From positions 1 to 46,129 of the forward strand of contig JAUGWO010000261.1 in assembly GCA_049724395.1 (NCBI GenBank): a stretch of 46,129 bases of DNA, in the 5' to 3' direction. Made by a program: the position numbers and the translations under genes. The stretch is from Spongospora subterranea f. sp. subterranea. Taxonomy: Eukaryota > Endomyxa: Phytomyxea > Phytomyxea > Plasmodiophorida. The notes under the pieces are model-generated. The model saw only the letters and a list, made by a program, of their open reading frames with translations. It made no database searches and was not told the DNA's origin. Positions 1 to 10,554 of this stretch are shown piece after piece (positions within the stretch are counted from its first letter, which is position 1; each line of letters opens with the position of its first letter).

Positions 1-8
1 ATTAGAAC

Positions 9-628
9 ATGGTAAAATTGTTTCCAATTAGGGTGTGGTTGAATGTAAAACGTGGGAAAAAACCAAATAACAGCAAAGTATGGAAAACAAGTGAAAACAA
101 AACACTGGAACAATCAACACCATACAGTGGCGGAAACAGCAAAGGACTCCATACATCATGCATGGTGGAGATAAAGAATACGAAATACGTATTTAGAGAT
201 GTCATCGGAATAGGAAACTGCGCTTTCGAGGCGATCAGAGCATCAGGTAGCTATCTCGGAATATGACAGTGCAAAACCTACGAAAGGAAATATGTGAATT
301 CGCTAGAAATCCTGAGCAAGGAAGAACCATTGCTAAAAAATTAAAACCCTATATAGGATCGCTGCCAAACAATGACAGCATAGGATTGGATGAATATCTG
401 AAAATAATGAGTATCGATAGACAATGGGGAGGGTTGTTCGAACTCACCATAGCTGCATACAAATTTAAAATGAACATAATAGTAGTAAGTCAGACGAATC
501 CAACGCTCATAACAGATATACAGAAATGGATAGAGAACACGTTACCAAAGTCACGTGATGTAACACCATGGACCAAAACAATTTACTTGTTACATCGCAG
601 AGCAAGTGGAAACCATCAACACCAATGA
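9..628 (+). pseudogene. OTU-type cysteine protease ORF, first part of a LINE-like element
   Basis: Two overlapping frames (9-266 and 263-628) together resemble one OTU-family cysteine protease. The first frame has the nucleophile motif GIGNCAF, with Cys near residue 71. The second has the family-typical Tyr-Leu...Trp-Gly-Gly...Glu-Leu block (EYLKIMS, then QWGGLFEL) and a C-terminal ILLH-like strand followed by GNH, where the catalytic His of OTU proteases sits. The frames overlap by four bases (ATGA), so either one base has been gained or lost, or translation shifts frame. OTU domains are known in some non-LTR retrotransposons, and the next ORF starts an endonuclease domain, so I read this as ORF1 or the N-terminal part of a LINE. 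The aspartate usual in the DG(D/N)C motif is replaced here by isoleucine-glycine, so activity is uncertain. Family assignment is from motif reading only. Confidence 0.6.
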
Positions 629-703
629 GACATCAAGACTTAAACCGTATATGGGACCCTTTTCCCTATAGAAACAACGGCTAGTGAATGGAATAATAGC
701 GGT

Positions 704-1375
704 ATGATGACACCAGACAAATGTGACCTTTACATTGATCAGTACAAATTAACAAACAAAACAGACAGCTCAGCAACGCAAAATGTTAGAAATGATAATT
801 CCAAACAGCAATTTATGATAAAACCATCGCTAGACAAAACGATGAGACACGATAAAAACATAAATCCGAAAAGGCACCGATCATGCGACGATTCCGACAA
901 CCAACCCACTCAACGTGCCAAATATGAAAAACATCAAACGCACTCTAAACAAATCTGCACAAAAAAGCGAACATTGCTGATAGATAAGGACGGCACTGAA
1001 ACGCAGTATAAAAGACGGCTTACCAACAGCGAGCGCCAATGCAAAGAAGTTGCAGACAATGAAACAGCGCGAAAAACAGCCTCAAAACAGACACCAACAA
1101 GCCAGATGAGCCACTACGAACTCACCAAATTGATCGGAAATATACTAGAACCAGACAACAAGGAAGACAATATAGCAGACACATCGGACAAAAACCTGAA
1201 CGGAACTAAAACACACAAACGGCAGATGAAAATAACTCAATATTTCATGAAAACCAATACCAAAACCAGAAAAATAAGAACAACCAGGAGCTTAAAAATC
1301 GCTCAATGGAACGCCTGCTCCCTAAGCGAACAAAAATCAAAAGAACTGTCTCGATTTGCTAACACCAACCTGTAA
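704..1375 (+). CDS. LINE ORF2 N-terminal part with PIP-box-like motif and start of EEP endonuclease
   Basis: A 223-residue Lys/Asn/Thr-rich reading frame. Most of it is low-complexity and basic. Near residues 174-181 it contains QMKITQYF, which fits the PCNA-interacting PIP box (Q-x-x-h-x-x-aromatic-aromatic). It ends with LKIAQWNACSL and a following Lys-Glu-Leu helix, the typical first strand and helix of the endonuclease/exonuclease/phosphatase domain of non-LTR retrotransposons. The frame then stops and no rest of the endonuclease, no reverse transcriptase and no poly(A) tail follow. Losing the 3' half while keeping the 5' half is the reverse of normal LINE 5' truncation, so a later deletion or rearrangement is likely. 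It lies 75 bases after the OTU frame on the same strand. Confidence 0.55.
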   Translation: MMTPDKCDLYIDQYKLTNKTDSSATQNVRNDNSKQQFMIKPSLDKTMRHDKNINPKRHRSCDDSDNQPTQRAKYEKHQTHSKQICTKKRTLLIDKDGTETQYKRRLTNSERQCKEVADNETARKTASKQTPTSQMSHYELTKLIGNILEPDNKEDNIADTSDKNLNGTKTHKRQMKITQYFMKTNTKTRKIRTTRSLKIAQWNACSLSEQKSKELSRFANTNL

Positions 1376-2015
1376 CATATGTGTCAACGTATTGACCCTA
1401 TGTTATAGCCTACGACAGGCTACCCTATTGTATTGGATATAGCTGGCAACGGAGTTCCTGACGGACTTTACGGACCAGATATCGGATCTAATACACAGAG
1501 AGTATATTGGCTCGGAATAGGAACATCTATTGTGTGTAAATAGCATCTATAGTAATCCACCTGACCAGTGTATACCGATGTATGTTACAAAGAATTCTTT
1601 AGTATGAAAATGTATGTCATTTTATACAAAGGGAAGGATAGATCAGGGACGACACCGGGTGTCATAAATGGCATGTACTGGTTGATACTGATTGTTGGAT
1701 GATTCGTATTTATACAATAGTTGTGTATTACGAATAGTGTCTGTTATGTATGATGGACACATGGACTCGACAACGTTAGCAACAGATTCAAAACCTTTTG
1801 GTTGTGGGTAGACTAGGGACAGTCAACGGTCAACAAATCGGTGATTTGAACGACCAGGTCAGAGCAGGACCATGGGATCGGCAAGTTTCAGACAACGAAA
1901 CTCCGTGAAAAACTGCGACAGTAGAGGGCTGCGGCAAAGTGCCGTTAGAGATTAATCAATTCATGATGGAATTGAGATCGTGACTCATGACAGAGGTCTT
2001 GTGCCGATTGTTTGA
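1376..2015. other. No gene recognised (1.38-2.0 kb)
   Basis: The LINE similarity stops here and the gag fossil has not begun. Open frames are short. This stretch could hold an LTR or leader of the downstream fossil, but I saw no paired terminal repeat and no convincing primer-binding site. Confidence 0.4.
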
Positions 2016-3503
2016 TTGGAATTGAGTTCATTTGGGATTTTCGATTTGATTGGAACTCTCGTAATGGTAGACTCGGTCACCGCAAGTGATAAGATTCCTA
2101 AGAAGAAAAAGTCAGTCCCTCAAACGGCGGGCATGGTCTTTGAGACCAACAAGGCCCCAACGTTGGTAGACACCCAGCGGTCATCAATAATAGCCTTCAA
2201 CCAGGACCTGAAAGAGGTACTGGGAGGTGTTAGAAGATGCGAACAGCAGGGAGAATGCAAGGCCACTTAGAACCATGGTGGAGGCGACCCTACTGAAGAC
2301 CTTAGCTCTGTATGAGCTAAAGAAACCTGTTGACGAGGTTACAGATTCAGATCTCAGTGAATGGTGCGAGCGTCAGCTCAAGAGATCGATTTGCGTGGTC
2401 GCGAATCAAGGAAGTCATGTCAACAGTGGTGATGCAGGAGACAATGTCTTCTGCAAATGCCAGAGTCATGCAGATGATGCATTCTTGGACCAAGAAGGTC
2501 CAAGAAAATGCATGGGAAGCTTTCTTCGGACACGCAGAGAGGGTAAGAAGGAGCAGGTCCGTATCCTTTTGAATGGGATACGACCAGAGGCATTATCAAG
2601 GATGATCAAAGCGGTCGCCTTGACTAAGAAGCTGAGATTGAAGAAAATCCCAGTGCCCTGGTGGATCTTATGATCCAAAAGACAGAAATGTTTCTTGAAG
2701 TTACCCATTTCCTTCATGAAACAAAACCAGGTCGGAATGCCACAGATTTTAAGAAACTGCAACCCGAGGTGAGACAACGCCCGGCGTCAGAAAAAACGTT
2801 AAGCATAAGAAAGCTAAAAATTCTTATGTTTGTGTTGCGGTTTGGAGGAACATAGTATGTCCAAGTGTCCACAGAAACCATCGAAGACAGAGATGGAATC
2901 GCTCTTGGTTAAACACAAAGACAAAATGAAAGTTTTGTTTAAGAATAAACCATACAGCGATGGACAGTATATGGCTATTTGTCGGATTGGAATTGTACGC
3001 ATCGAAGACTTAACAGAACAGTAATTTTATGTCAGGACTACGACAGGATCCAACAGTAGTGATTTGCCCAAAGTGTCAGAAATGCACAAACCGTCAACTG
3101 CAGACAAACAGTTCATGTTCAGAGTGTCAGACTGCAGGAATGATATTTCCAGGGTTATTAGACAGTGGTACCCAGTCGACAGTTATACCGATGAGCATTG
3201 CGAAGAAAGCGCAGAGGTTTCGATGATAAGATCGGTATAAGGAAACTAGCAAAGGCAATTAAGTTAATATTGCCAGATAAGACAGTGGCGGAAGCAACAC
3301 ATGAGATGTTGGCTGATCTGACCCTGTATACAGCAACGGGCGAACTGATCATTCGGAACCGGAGATGTTTGCTGTGGGATTCACCATTAGATGAAATATT
3401 GCTAGGTGAAGATTTGTTGAAAAGCGCAACCAACGCGAAGGTTGGCGTCTTGATGATATGGAGCCATGCAATTGCACCAAATTGGCTTGCGACCAAAACA
3501 TAG
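2016..3503 (+). mobile_element. LTR retrotransposon fossil: gag and protease, probably Ty3/gypsy-like
   Basis: Consecutive plus-strand frames give a capsid-like helical stretch, then a CCHC zinc knuckle (Cys-x2-Cys-x4-His-x4-Cys, near 2830-2870), then a retropepsin-like core with the LLDSGTQST active-site motif near 3157 and a downstream DEILLGEDLLKS block typical of the second half of such proteases. This order matches gag-pro of LTR elements. The element is clearly broken, with several interruptions, and no reverse transcriptase or LTR pair was recognised next to it. Assignment to Ty3/gypsy rather than another LTR clade is inference. Confidence 0.6.
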
Positions 3504-4219
3504 ACCCTATTGCTGTCAATGCGATGAGGTTTATATCTTGCACCAGACCCAACACAACTGACAGCAGCAATATCTGTAAAAAAAAGAAAACAGAGAACCG
3601 ACGAAATATCGAAATTTGATTCTCTAATAAACAGTCCAGTTTGCATGTTTTTTATGTTGAATAAGTTCTCGAACGCGAAGTTCATCCATCGGGTCTTTCA
3701 CTTACATGACAAGTGGGACGGCCAACCGCACGAGTTATCAAACCCTTTAACAACAGAGGGAAGAGTTGAATTTGTCCTTGTTTTATAAATGGATCCACAC
3801 TGTTTGTTCTTGACTTCTTGAAAAATAACCGCTAAAGCGTGCGGAAACTTGCCCAATCTCAGTTTTTTCTAGCGATATGCATCCATGAACTGCTATGTGA
3901 ACTCCAGTTAATCAACAAGAAGTAGGCAGTTATATTCCATAAAAAACGGGAGCAATCCTATTGAAAACAACTAGACGGGTAAAACATTGAATGAACCTTG
4001 TGACGTACACGATAAACTCATAAACATGAGGTTCGAGCAAAAGCGAATTGTCATCAACTACACTACCCAGTCACGACCATCACAAAGAAGAGTGAAAAAC
4101 TACTAACCTACCTTGCAATGGAATGGCGCCAAAATATCTTTTTGAAGCTGAGAAAAACGGGCATTACAGTGGTAGTACCTCATACTTGTAGCGCTATCGT
4201 GATTATATGTGGACACATT
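3504..4219. other. No gene recognised (3.5-4.2 kb)
   Basis: Follows the gag-protease fossil and precedes tRNA-Val. Only short open frames without recognisable motifs; possibly more decayed element sequence. Confidence 0.35.
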
Positions 4220-4292
4220 GCTCCTGTGATGTAGTGGTCATCATATCGTGCTTACACCGCGAAGGTCGGCAGTTCGATCCTGTCCAGGAGCA
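4220..4292 (+). tRNA. tRNA-Val (anticodon UAC)
   Basis: 73 bases fold as a standard cloverleaf: acceptor stem GCTCCTG with CAGGAGC, discriminator A, D arm with AGTGGTC, anticodon stem TCGTG with CGCGA around the seven-base loop CTTACAC, and a T arm with loop TTCGATC. Anticodon TAC reads GUA valine codons. There is no intron and CCA is not encoded, as expected of a eukaryotic nuclear tRNA. The body closely resembles eukaryotic tRNA-Val. Confidence 0.93.
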
Positions 4293-4424
4293 TTCATTTT
4301 GATGCTTTTTTTCAGCAGCATTTTTCGCCGCCCTAGATTTTTCGTGTTTTTTTGTTTTACATTGAAGTCGCTATACCACTTCAAACTACACGACAGTTAA
4401 ATGCCAAAGACAGAATTTACGTGT

Positions 4425-4612
4425 AGGCCTGTGGCCCGGGCTGTAACTTCTCCGCGCAAGAAATCACTTCCCCGAGGTTCTGTAGTCAATCCCAAGGGAA
4501 AGAGCGGAAGGAAGGACGTATAATAGGAGGACTACATAGCGAAGGATAGATAACGAAGTGATTTATTGGGCGGAGGAGTTCGGCCTAGGGCGGAAGCCCG
4601 GGCCACAAGGCC
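4425..4612. repeat. Foldback (inverted-repeat) element, MITE-like
   Basis: The left arm around 4425-4475 (beginning GGCCTGTGGCCCGGGCT) and the right arm around 4550-4612 (ending AAGCCCGGGCCACAAGGCC) are imperfect inverted copies. The arms also share an inner AAATCACTTC / GAAGTGATTT pair. There is no coding capacity. This is the architecture of a small non-autonomous DNA element or a decayed foldback. No target-site duplication could be assigned. Confidence 0.5.
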
Positions 4613-5484
4613 AATACGCCTTTGTAATCATGAAGATCTTTTGTCTGCGTGCGAATTTGATCCCTGGTGAAGCTCATACTGTTTAGGTCGCGTCGTGACA
4701 ACTAGGGGCAACGTTGCGCCTTGTTGGCCCGTGGTGCCAACGCTGTGTGGGCATGGCCCAACAGTGCAATCAGGATCTGCGTAAATCTCACACCAGCTGA
4801 AGAAAAAATCGCTCCCGTTTTGGAATTCGTTCTGCATAGAACGCGAAAGGACATGATGTTAACGCATGCTACCCGTAGGTGACGTGTGCACGAATAAACG
4901 GGCTCATACCCGAACTGACTGCAATCGATCTTTGTAATAAACTGAGGATCGGATCCCTTTCGTCGCTCTTGTGCTAACATCGAGTAAGCCAAGCTTGCTT
5001 CATCACATGACTGATGACGAGGGAGCATACAATATCGCATACTCACTTCTAACAGGTGCTCTTCGATGACATTACTCGAATCTGGGAGATCAATAATCAA
5101 ACACAGCAGAAAACGATGGATCTGTTTTGTTTACCTAGAGCTGATGTTATCTGCGACAGCGCTAGAATTCACTCTAGTTTTTAATCAACCAATTTGGTTT
5201 TGACTGAGAGGTTCACGAATTGTTCTCAAGGCGGTTAGTCAACCATGTGTAACCGAATTCATATTGTTTTTTAGCACCCATGTTGTAATGGAGATGGTTT
5301 TCGGTCCATAGGCCTGTCTTCATCCATAAATCAATTTCGAGAACCAACTCTTCTTTTTCCAAACAATACTCGAAACTGTGCTCATTGATGACAATCCCAT
5401 CAATAAAAAAAAATATGTATTCAAGGTTAGGAACCTGATTACGGATATGACGTCTATCGTATCGCATACGATTCTATGCAGATC
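4613..5484. other. Unassigned stretch with long minus-strand open frames
   Basis: Minus-strand frames of 132 codons (4702-5100) and 84 codons (5213-5467) are open but show no motif I recognise. The second, rich in Glu, Leu and Tyr, ends just before the chromodomain foldback and could belong to the same decayed element. I see no splice or start evidence that makes either a gene. Confidence 0.25.
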
Positions 5485-5989
5485 AAGACCTTACAACGTC
5501 ACGGAAGAGATGAAAATTCAGTTTTAATGTGACAATGCAACATCTGAGGCAGAAATTCTGAAAATCAGATTGGATCAGGAAACCCAGCAATTTCAAGGAT
5601 TGTAAAATGGCTAGGATTTTCCAGAACGGAGAACTCGTGGGAACCACTGATTACCCTCAAAAATGATACACAAAAATTGATGACGGAATTTATTTAGGCG
5701 AATAGGGATTATCCGTTGTTAGGCGGCCTGCCATTCATCATTCCGTTGATGGCGTCTAACAACGGATGATCCCTATTCACCTGAATAAATTCCGTCAGTA
5801 ATGTTGGTGCATCATTTTTAGGGTAATCAGTGGTTCCCATGATTTTCTCCGTTCTGGAAAATCCTAACCATTTTACAAATCCTTGTAATTGCTGGGTTTC
5901 CTGATCCAATCTGATTTTCAGAATCCTTTCTGCCTCAAATGTTGCATTGTCAAATGAAAACTGAGTTTTCATGTGACGTTAAGGTCCTT
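5485..5989. repeat. Large palindrome built from two chromodomain copies
   Basis: The left arm (about 5485-5735) and right arm (about 5740-5989) are head-to-head copies of the same chromodomain sequence, so the whole block can fold into a hairpin of roughly 240 bp per arm with almost no spacer. The right arm, read on the minus strand from 5972 to 5709, keeps an open frame with the chromodomain pattern FEAERIL...GFVKWLGF...LLTEFIQ. The left arm is more decayed. A chromodomain in repeat-rich surroundings is most often the C-terminal part of a chromovirus (Ty3/gypsy) integrase, which is my reading; a host chromodomain gene is the alternative. Treated as a broken fossil. Confidence 0.6.
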
Positions 5990-6764
5990 GTATACATATC
6001 CTTTTGTCGATTCAAAAATCTGATATGGTTCGGCTCTCAGCAGCGGACGGGAGAAAAAACACGTGTTTTTGGAAAATGCGCGTAACTGTATCTAGAGGGT
6101 CCCATAATCACCACTGTCTAGTAGTTCCCTATTTATTTCATCAAGGCGGTAAATCTAGAATTAACAATCTTATAATCATCGGCAGTTTTGTCGCTATTGG
6201 TGTCTCCTTTATCAGTAGTAGGTGCCAACGCCTGCCGTTGTAAATCAACTGAGGGCGCTTTATAAACTGGTTCGGCAATGCTTGCCATCATGTTCGAACT
6301 CGTTCCGGCGCTCGTCATTCCGTTCCATACATAACTAAACCGAACTCATTTTGAATATGAATGTGATATGCTTTTGAGTTGTGTTGTGGCGTTCTTCCAG
6401 CAATCTCGAACTCGCCTGGCGCTCGTACCTTTCTCTAATCTAAACTCATACCGACTATGAAAGCGATGTTTTGCACCGAGATGTTGTTGACGGTCTTTCG
6501 AAAGCGTTGCGGGGCAGAGTCACATACACCGTCGACCTTGAAAACTAAACAACGTTTCGGCCGACAGTGTAATAAATTCACCGTTTTTCGTTTCTTTTGC
6601 AAGTCGAAAGCACATGGTTATGTTTCTGTGTTCACTTACGTGCATCGTTTCACAAACCTAACACTAGTCACACACCTAACAATGTATTCTATTGCACATG
6701 AAATATTTATTTCTAATTCCCATTTAGAAACGCACTATTCCATGTTCGCATCTCAAAACACGAA
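5990..6764. other. No gene recognised (6.0-6.8 kb)
   Basis: Contains short open frames on both strands. A minus-strand frame at 6133-6318 is Ser/Thr/Ala/Asp-rich and might be gag-like, but there is no diagnostic motif. Confidence 0.3.
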
Positions 6765-7060
6765 ACTGCAAGAACAGGAGGCTTTGGCGATGCAATAGAT
6801 TTGGCGGTGCAATGAATTCCTTTGAGGTTGAATAGGCGGAGTTGGCAGTGCAATAGATGGCTTTTGCGTCCCAACAGGCGGCTTTGGCGGAATTAATGGA
6901 TTTGGCGGTGTCATAGGTTGCTTTTGAGGCAGAACACAGGCGGCTATGGTGTCGTAACCGGTGGCGTTGTTGAAAAAACCGGTTGCTTTGGTCTTAGTGA
7001 CTTTCGGTTGATTGACCGGATGCAATGTTGTCGGAACTGATTGCCGTATTACCCTTGATT
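6765..7060 (-). pseudogene. Inverted partial copy of the proline-rich membrane protein gene
   Basis: Read on the minus strand this segment matches about 8092-8310 of the neighbouring gene: shared blocks include the CCGGTCAATCAACCGAAA stretch, the ACAACGCCACCGGTTAC block and repeated CCGCCAAAGCCGCCTGTT units. The minus-strand frame gives Pro-Pro-Lys-Pro repeats as in the parent, preceded by the same VNQPK motif. Only the central proline-rich part is present; signal peptide, membrane segment and tail are missing, so this is a relic produced by local inverted duplication and not a second working gene. Divergence is substantial, so the event is not recent. Confidence 0.65.
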
Positions 7061-7475
7061 TGACGAATTCCCACGTGCAGAAGCTACGGTAATTGAGTGT
7101 CATTCTCTCATATCAGATTTGAAAAGAGACAACGTTTTGCCGTTCGGGGTTAACAGTCATTGACACGAATTGGTCATGTCCAACTGCATGAAAACGCACT
7201 CGTTCCCTAGAGGATCGCTTGCGGGCACCAACGTAACCCGCACGCCAAACGCCAGATCTATGATCGACTCCGCATGATTATGACATCATGATATCGGCCT
7301 AATATCCAGAAGGTTAATCACCGCAATAGTTGGGCGCTCCATGTCTTTTTATGGATTAAAACATGCAATCGTCGGAAGCCATAATTGATGGCTCGGAGAT
7401 TTCATCGGTCGATTTCGATTCTGTAAAGCTACGATCGGAACGAAACAGTTCAGACTTCAATGTTATTCGATTCAG
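7061..7475. other. Upstream region of the proline-rich membrane protein gene
   Basis: About 400 bases between the inverted relic and the gene start. No reading frame of note; presumed promoter and 5' UTR. No TATA box or other element is clear enough to annotate. Confidence 0.35.
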
Positions 7476-9154
7476 ATGCTGGTTGCATTCATCTGCCTAA
7501 TCCTGCTTCAACTTCCTCTACAATCGGTACCAGTCAGCTACAGCAACGACTACATCGAGATCCCCGCCTGCAGTGGCACATGGTCGGCAATAGTTCCCAA
7601 CTCCCTTCGGGATTCGTTGCCCCATTTTAGGTCAGACTTCATCGATGTCATTGTTCTCGCTGTGAGCTGAATTTCAGTACCAGAGGAGGAAATTTATGTT
7701 TGGAACTGATGGCGATTGAGGCGAACGCGGCGAAATCGCCGGTCCCGTCTGCAATTCGAATTAGCCCAGTGGAACAACCGACCACCTTGTTGACTGATAT
7801 CCAATATCAACAGATGTTAAAGGATATCCCCGATTTCGACCAGCTTTTGCAACCGCAATCGGTATTGCCATTGCCTCCTATCAAATCTCAGACAAAGCCT
7901 GGACCATCTTCTAATCCTCGGCCCGCTCTGGGCAAATCTGATGTTGCTTCTGAAACTCGCCCTAAGCTTGGAGCATCATCAAATAATTCAACGGTTTTGG
8001 CTAATGATCCGGTTCCTTCATCAGTTTCAGGACGGTTGCCTGATTTCAGTTCCTCTCCGGGTCCTTCTGCAAGTGGGTATTCTTCCAATCAAGGAGTAGT
8101 ACCGCAATCAGTTTTGGCACCAATATATCCGGTCAATCAACCGAAATCATTGAGACCGCAGCAACCGGTTCCTACAACAACGCCACCGGTTACAACACCA
8201 AAGCCGCCTGTTCCGCCTCAGTCGCCAGTTCCGCCTCAGCCGCCAAAGCCGCCTGCTACGCCTCGAAATGAATTCATTGAACCGCCAAAACCGCCTGTTC
8301 CACCGCCTCAAAATCAATCTATTACAACGTCAAAGCCGCCACAGAAACCGTCGGTTCCACAGACGCCCTCCGTTCCACAGAAGCCATCGGCTCCGTCGGT
8401 GACAACATCATTTCCAACCAGCGCGCCGGGTCTTTCGCGAGCCAATGCATCTGCATATCCGGCCAGCCCACCAGGACGTTCTCCTGTAATTACGACAGCT
8501 CGACCTCCGCTCCCTCCAAAGCCTCTTGCTCCAAATAAGACCGAGGCCCTCAACGGCACCAGAGGAGGGATCCCGTCCCCGAATAAAACTCAACCTGCCG
8601 CACATATCCAAAGTAAAGGCCGGAACCAGACCAGAGCACCTCCATTGAATCAGACCAAAAGCTCGACTAAATCCCCCATTCCCGGTAAATTGCCCACAAA
8701 CGCAACGCAAGCAGAGGGTGTGAATAAGACAGTACAAGGGTACGCCACGTCTATAGGAATTCCACCTCCAACAGGGTCCGAAACCCTGTTGAACAGGTCA
8801 TCTGTTTTTACTCCAGACGGCTCAAGCAATTCGTTCAATGTGTCAAACGTCACCGCAGCTGTTGTTCCTGAGCAAAAAGGGATTGCCCCAATGACACAAT
8901 CAACCGGTTCCAATTCGGCATGGATAGCGATATGGATCTGGATTGGATGCGGATTGTGCGTAATGACAACAATAGGGGCTTTGGCGGCGTATTGCGTTGT
9001 GGCCAAGAAGAAGAGAAAACAAGAACAAGAAGACAATCATGTTCTACCGTATAAGAACTTGAGGCGGTTTCCGCTTGCACAGGAGGTTCCCATTCAGATG
9101 AAAAGAGATACTCGGTCAAGCGAAGCTGCAATTACCACTATAGAAGTACATTAG
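7476..9154 (+). CDS. Secretory, mucin-like proline-rich single-pass membrane protein
   Basis: Exon 1 (7476-7630) starts with an ATG and a strong signal peptide (MLVAFICLILLQLPL). A 47-nt intron (7631-7677, GTCAGA...TTTCAG) joins it in frame to exon 2 (7678-9154). The protein is about 540 residues. The ectodomain is rich in Pro, Ser and Thr, with many PPKPP/PPQ repeats in the middle third, followed by a region with about ten N-glycosylation sequons (NKT, NGT, NQT, NAT, NRS, NVS, NVT). A hydrophobic segment near 8920-9000 (IAIWIWIGCGLCV) is the single membrane span, with a KKKRK stop-transfer and a basic tail of about 45 residues that ends in EVH. This suggests a type I surface glycoprotein with an extended stalk, acting at the cell surface or in cell-wall or host contact; no known domain was recognised. 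A diverged inverted partial copy lies just upstream. Confidence 0.8.
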
Positions 9155-10554
9155 CAAATTGTTATATATCTTGTCACTAGTTCTTTTACTGGATTCATCT
9201 GATCGTTTTATGGAGTCATTTGCAAAGTAGAAAAAGGTCATGCATTTCGAATTGAGGGGTTCATCAGACATGCCACGCCAAATCACAAGCATTTGGCCAA
9301 AGCGATGAGATTTGAACAACTACAACAACATGGGACAATTTCAGAAAGAAAAAGAGTAAGCGGTATCCCGATTCAAGCGAATAGGTTCCGCGTCACCGCT
9401 GAATAGATGACAATTGGGGGCTCGTGCTCATTGTTTGGCAACAGATGAAGTAGATGGGAAAAATGTCAAAACACAGTTGCATCGCCTTGCCATATTTCGG
9501 AATTTCAGTCATTGCAACAAAAGCCTGCATTGTGGCCTGCAAAGGGCAATATGAGCAACAAGTGATTCTTCTTCGTGGACACGCATCTGCTGGAACACTA
9601 ATGTAGGTCGGCGTTCTACAGTATTTCATCGAGCAGTCTCGATGCTCAATTCAGAAAACTTGAGAGACATTTGTTGGCGCAATCGGAACCGATCAACACC
9701 TCGCTTACAGGACTGAGGATGGTTCTCATATAGAATAGCTTCAATGTTCCTTGTCAACAATCTTCACAGTCTGAGATTGGACGGGTTAGCTTATGTAGTT
9801 TGGGCAAACAGTGGAAAACAGGAGATACTGGCTTGGTTCCCGGACGTAGGCGTGTTCATGAGAATCAAGGATAGCTTAGCGCTAAGTCATTTAAGACCTA
9901 TAAGAGCGGTTGAACGGCATGGAAGTCTTGAAAGCCAGTTGAAAGGATAACAACGTTGTCATAGTAACAAGGCCATCAGATTGGACAATTTTAACCAGGG
10001 AATTTGCTCCGCTTGTAGTAAAGGATACCTGATTGTCAAAGTCAGATGACTCTGCTTTTCGACTCTGAAGCCGCCCTTCCGACGCTAAACTTGCTGACGC
10101 TGAGGCCAAAAAGCAATCGTTGACATATCACGCCGTGGTTATAACTCACCTTTTAGACCAAGATTATCATCATTCATTGGCTTTTAAGGCTCCCCTGCCG
10201 TTCACGCAGCTCTCACAGACCTAAAAAGACTTATTCTGACTTTAGATGACAAAAGCTATCCTAGATCCTCATGAACAATCCTTCATCCGAAAACCCTGCT
10301 TATCCCAGGCCGGCCTATTTTAGGAGATCCCGACTGGATCACAACGAAATGGTCGAGTCTTCGTGATTCTCGAGTTCAACAACTAACTTGCCGCCACACC
10401 CTAACAAACTCCCATCAGCTGATGCGCAATCTCGAAGGTGCCACTTTTTTCGCTGGTGAAGATATCACTCTCGTGGAGCGTTGATCGCATCCGCCTCTAC
10501 AGTTGACAAATTGCGGTTAATTCTACATAATGCCTCGTTAAGTATCGCTTATGT
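9155..10554. other. Unassigned stretch between the proline-rich gene and tRNA-Ile
   Basis: Short open frames only. A plus-strand frame at 9744-9950 and a minus-strand frame at 9891-10109 have no motif I recognise. Base composition and broken frames suggest old element sequence, but no reverse transcriptase, integrase or terminal repeat could be identified. Confidence 0.3.

Noticed and set aside
8314-8737. Long minus-strand open frames antisense to the proline-rich gene
   Set aside because: They are the complement of repetitive Pro/Ser/Thr codons, lack motifs and disappear outside the repeat.
10115-10150. A short match to the UBA1 exon around 15160 (TCACGTCGTGGTTATAAC-like)
   Set aside because: About 20 bases only, with no extension on either side; chance similarity is likely.
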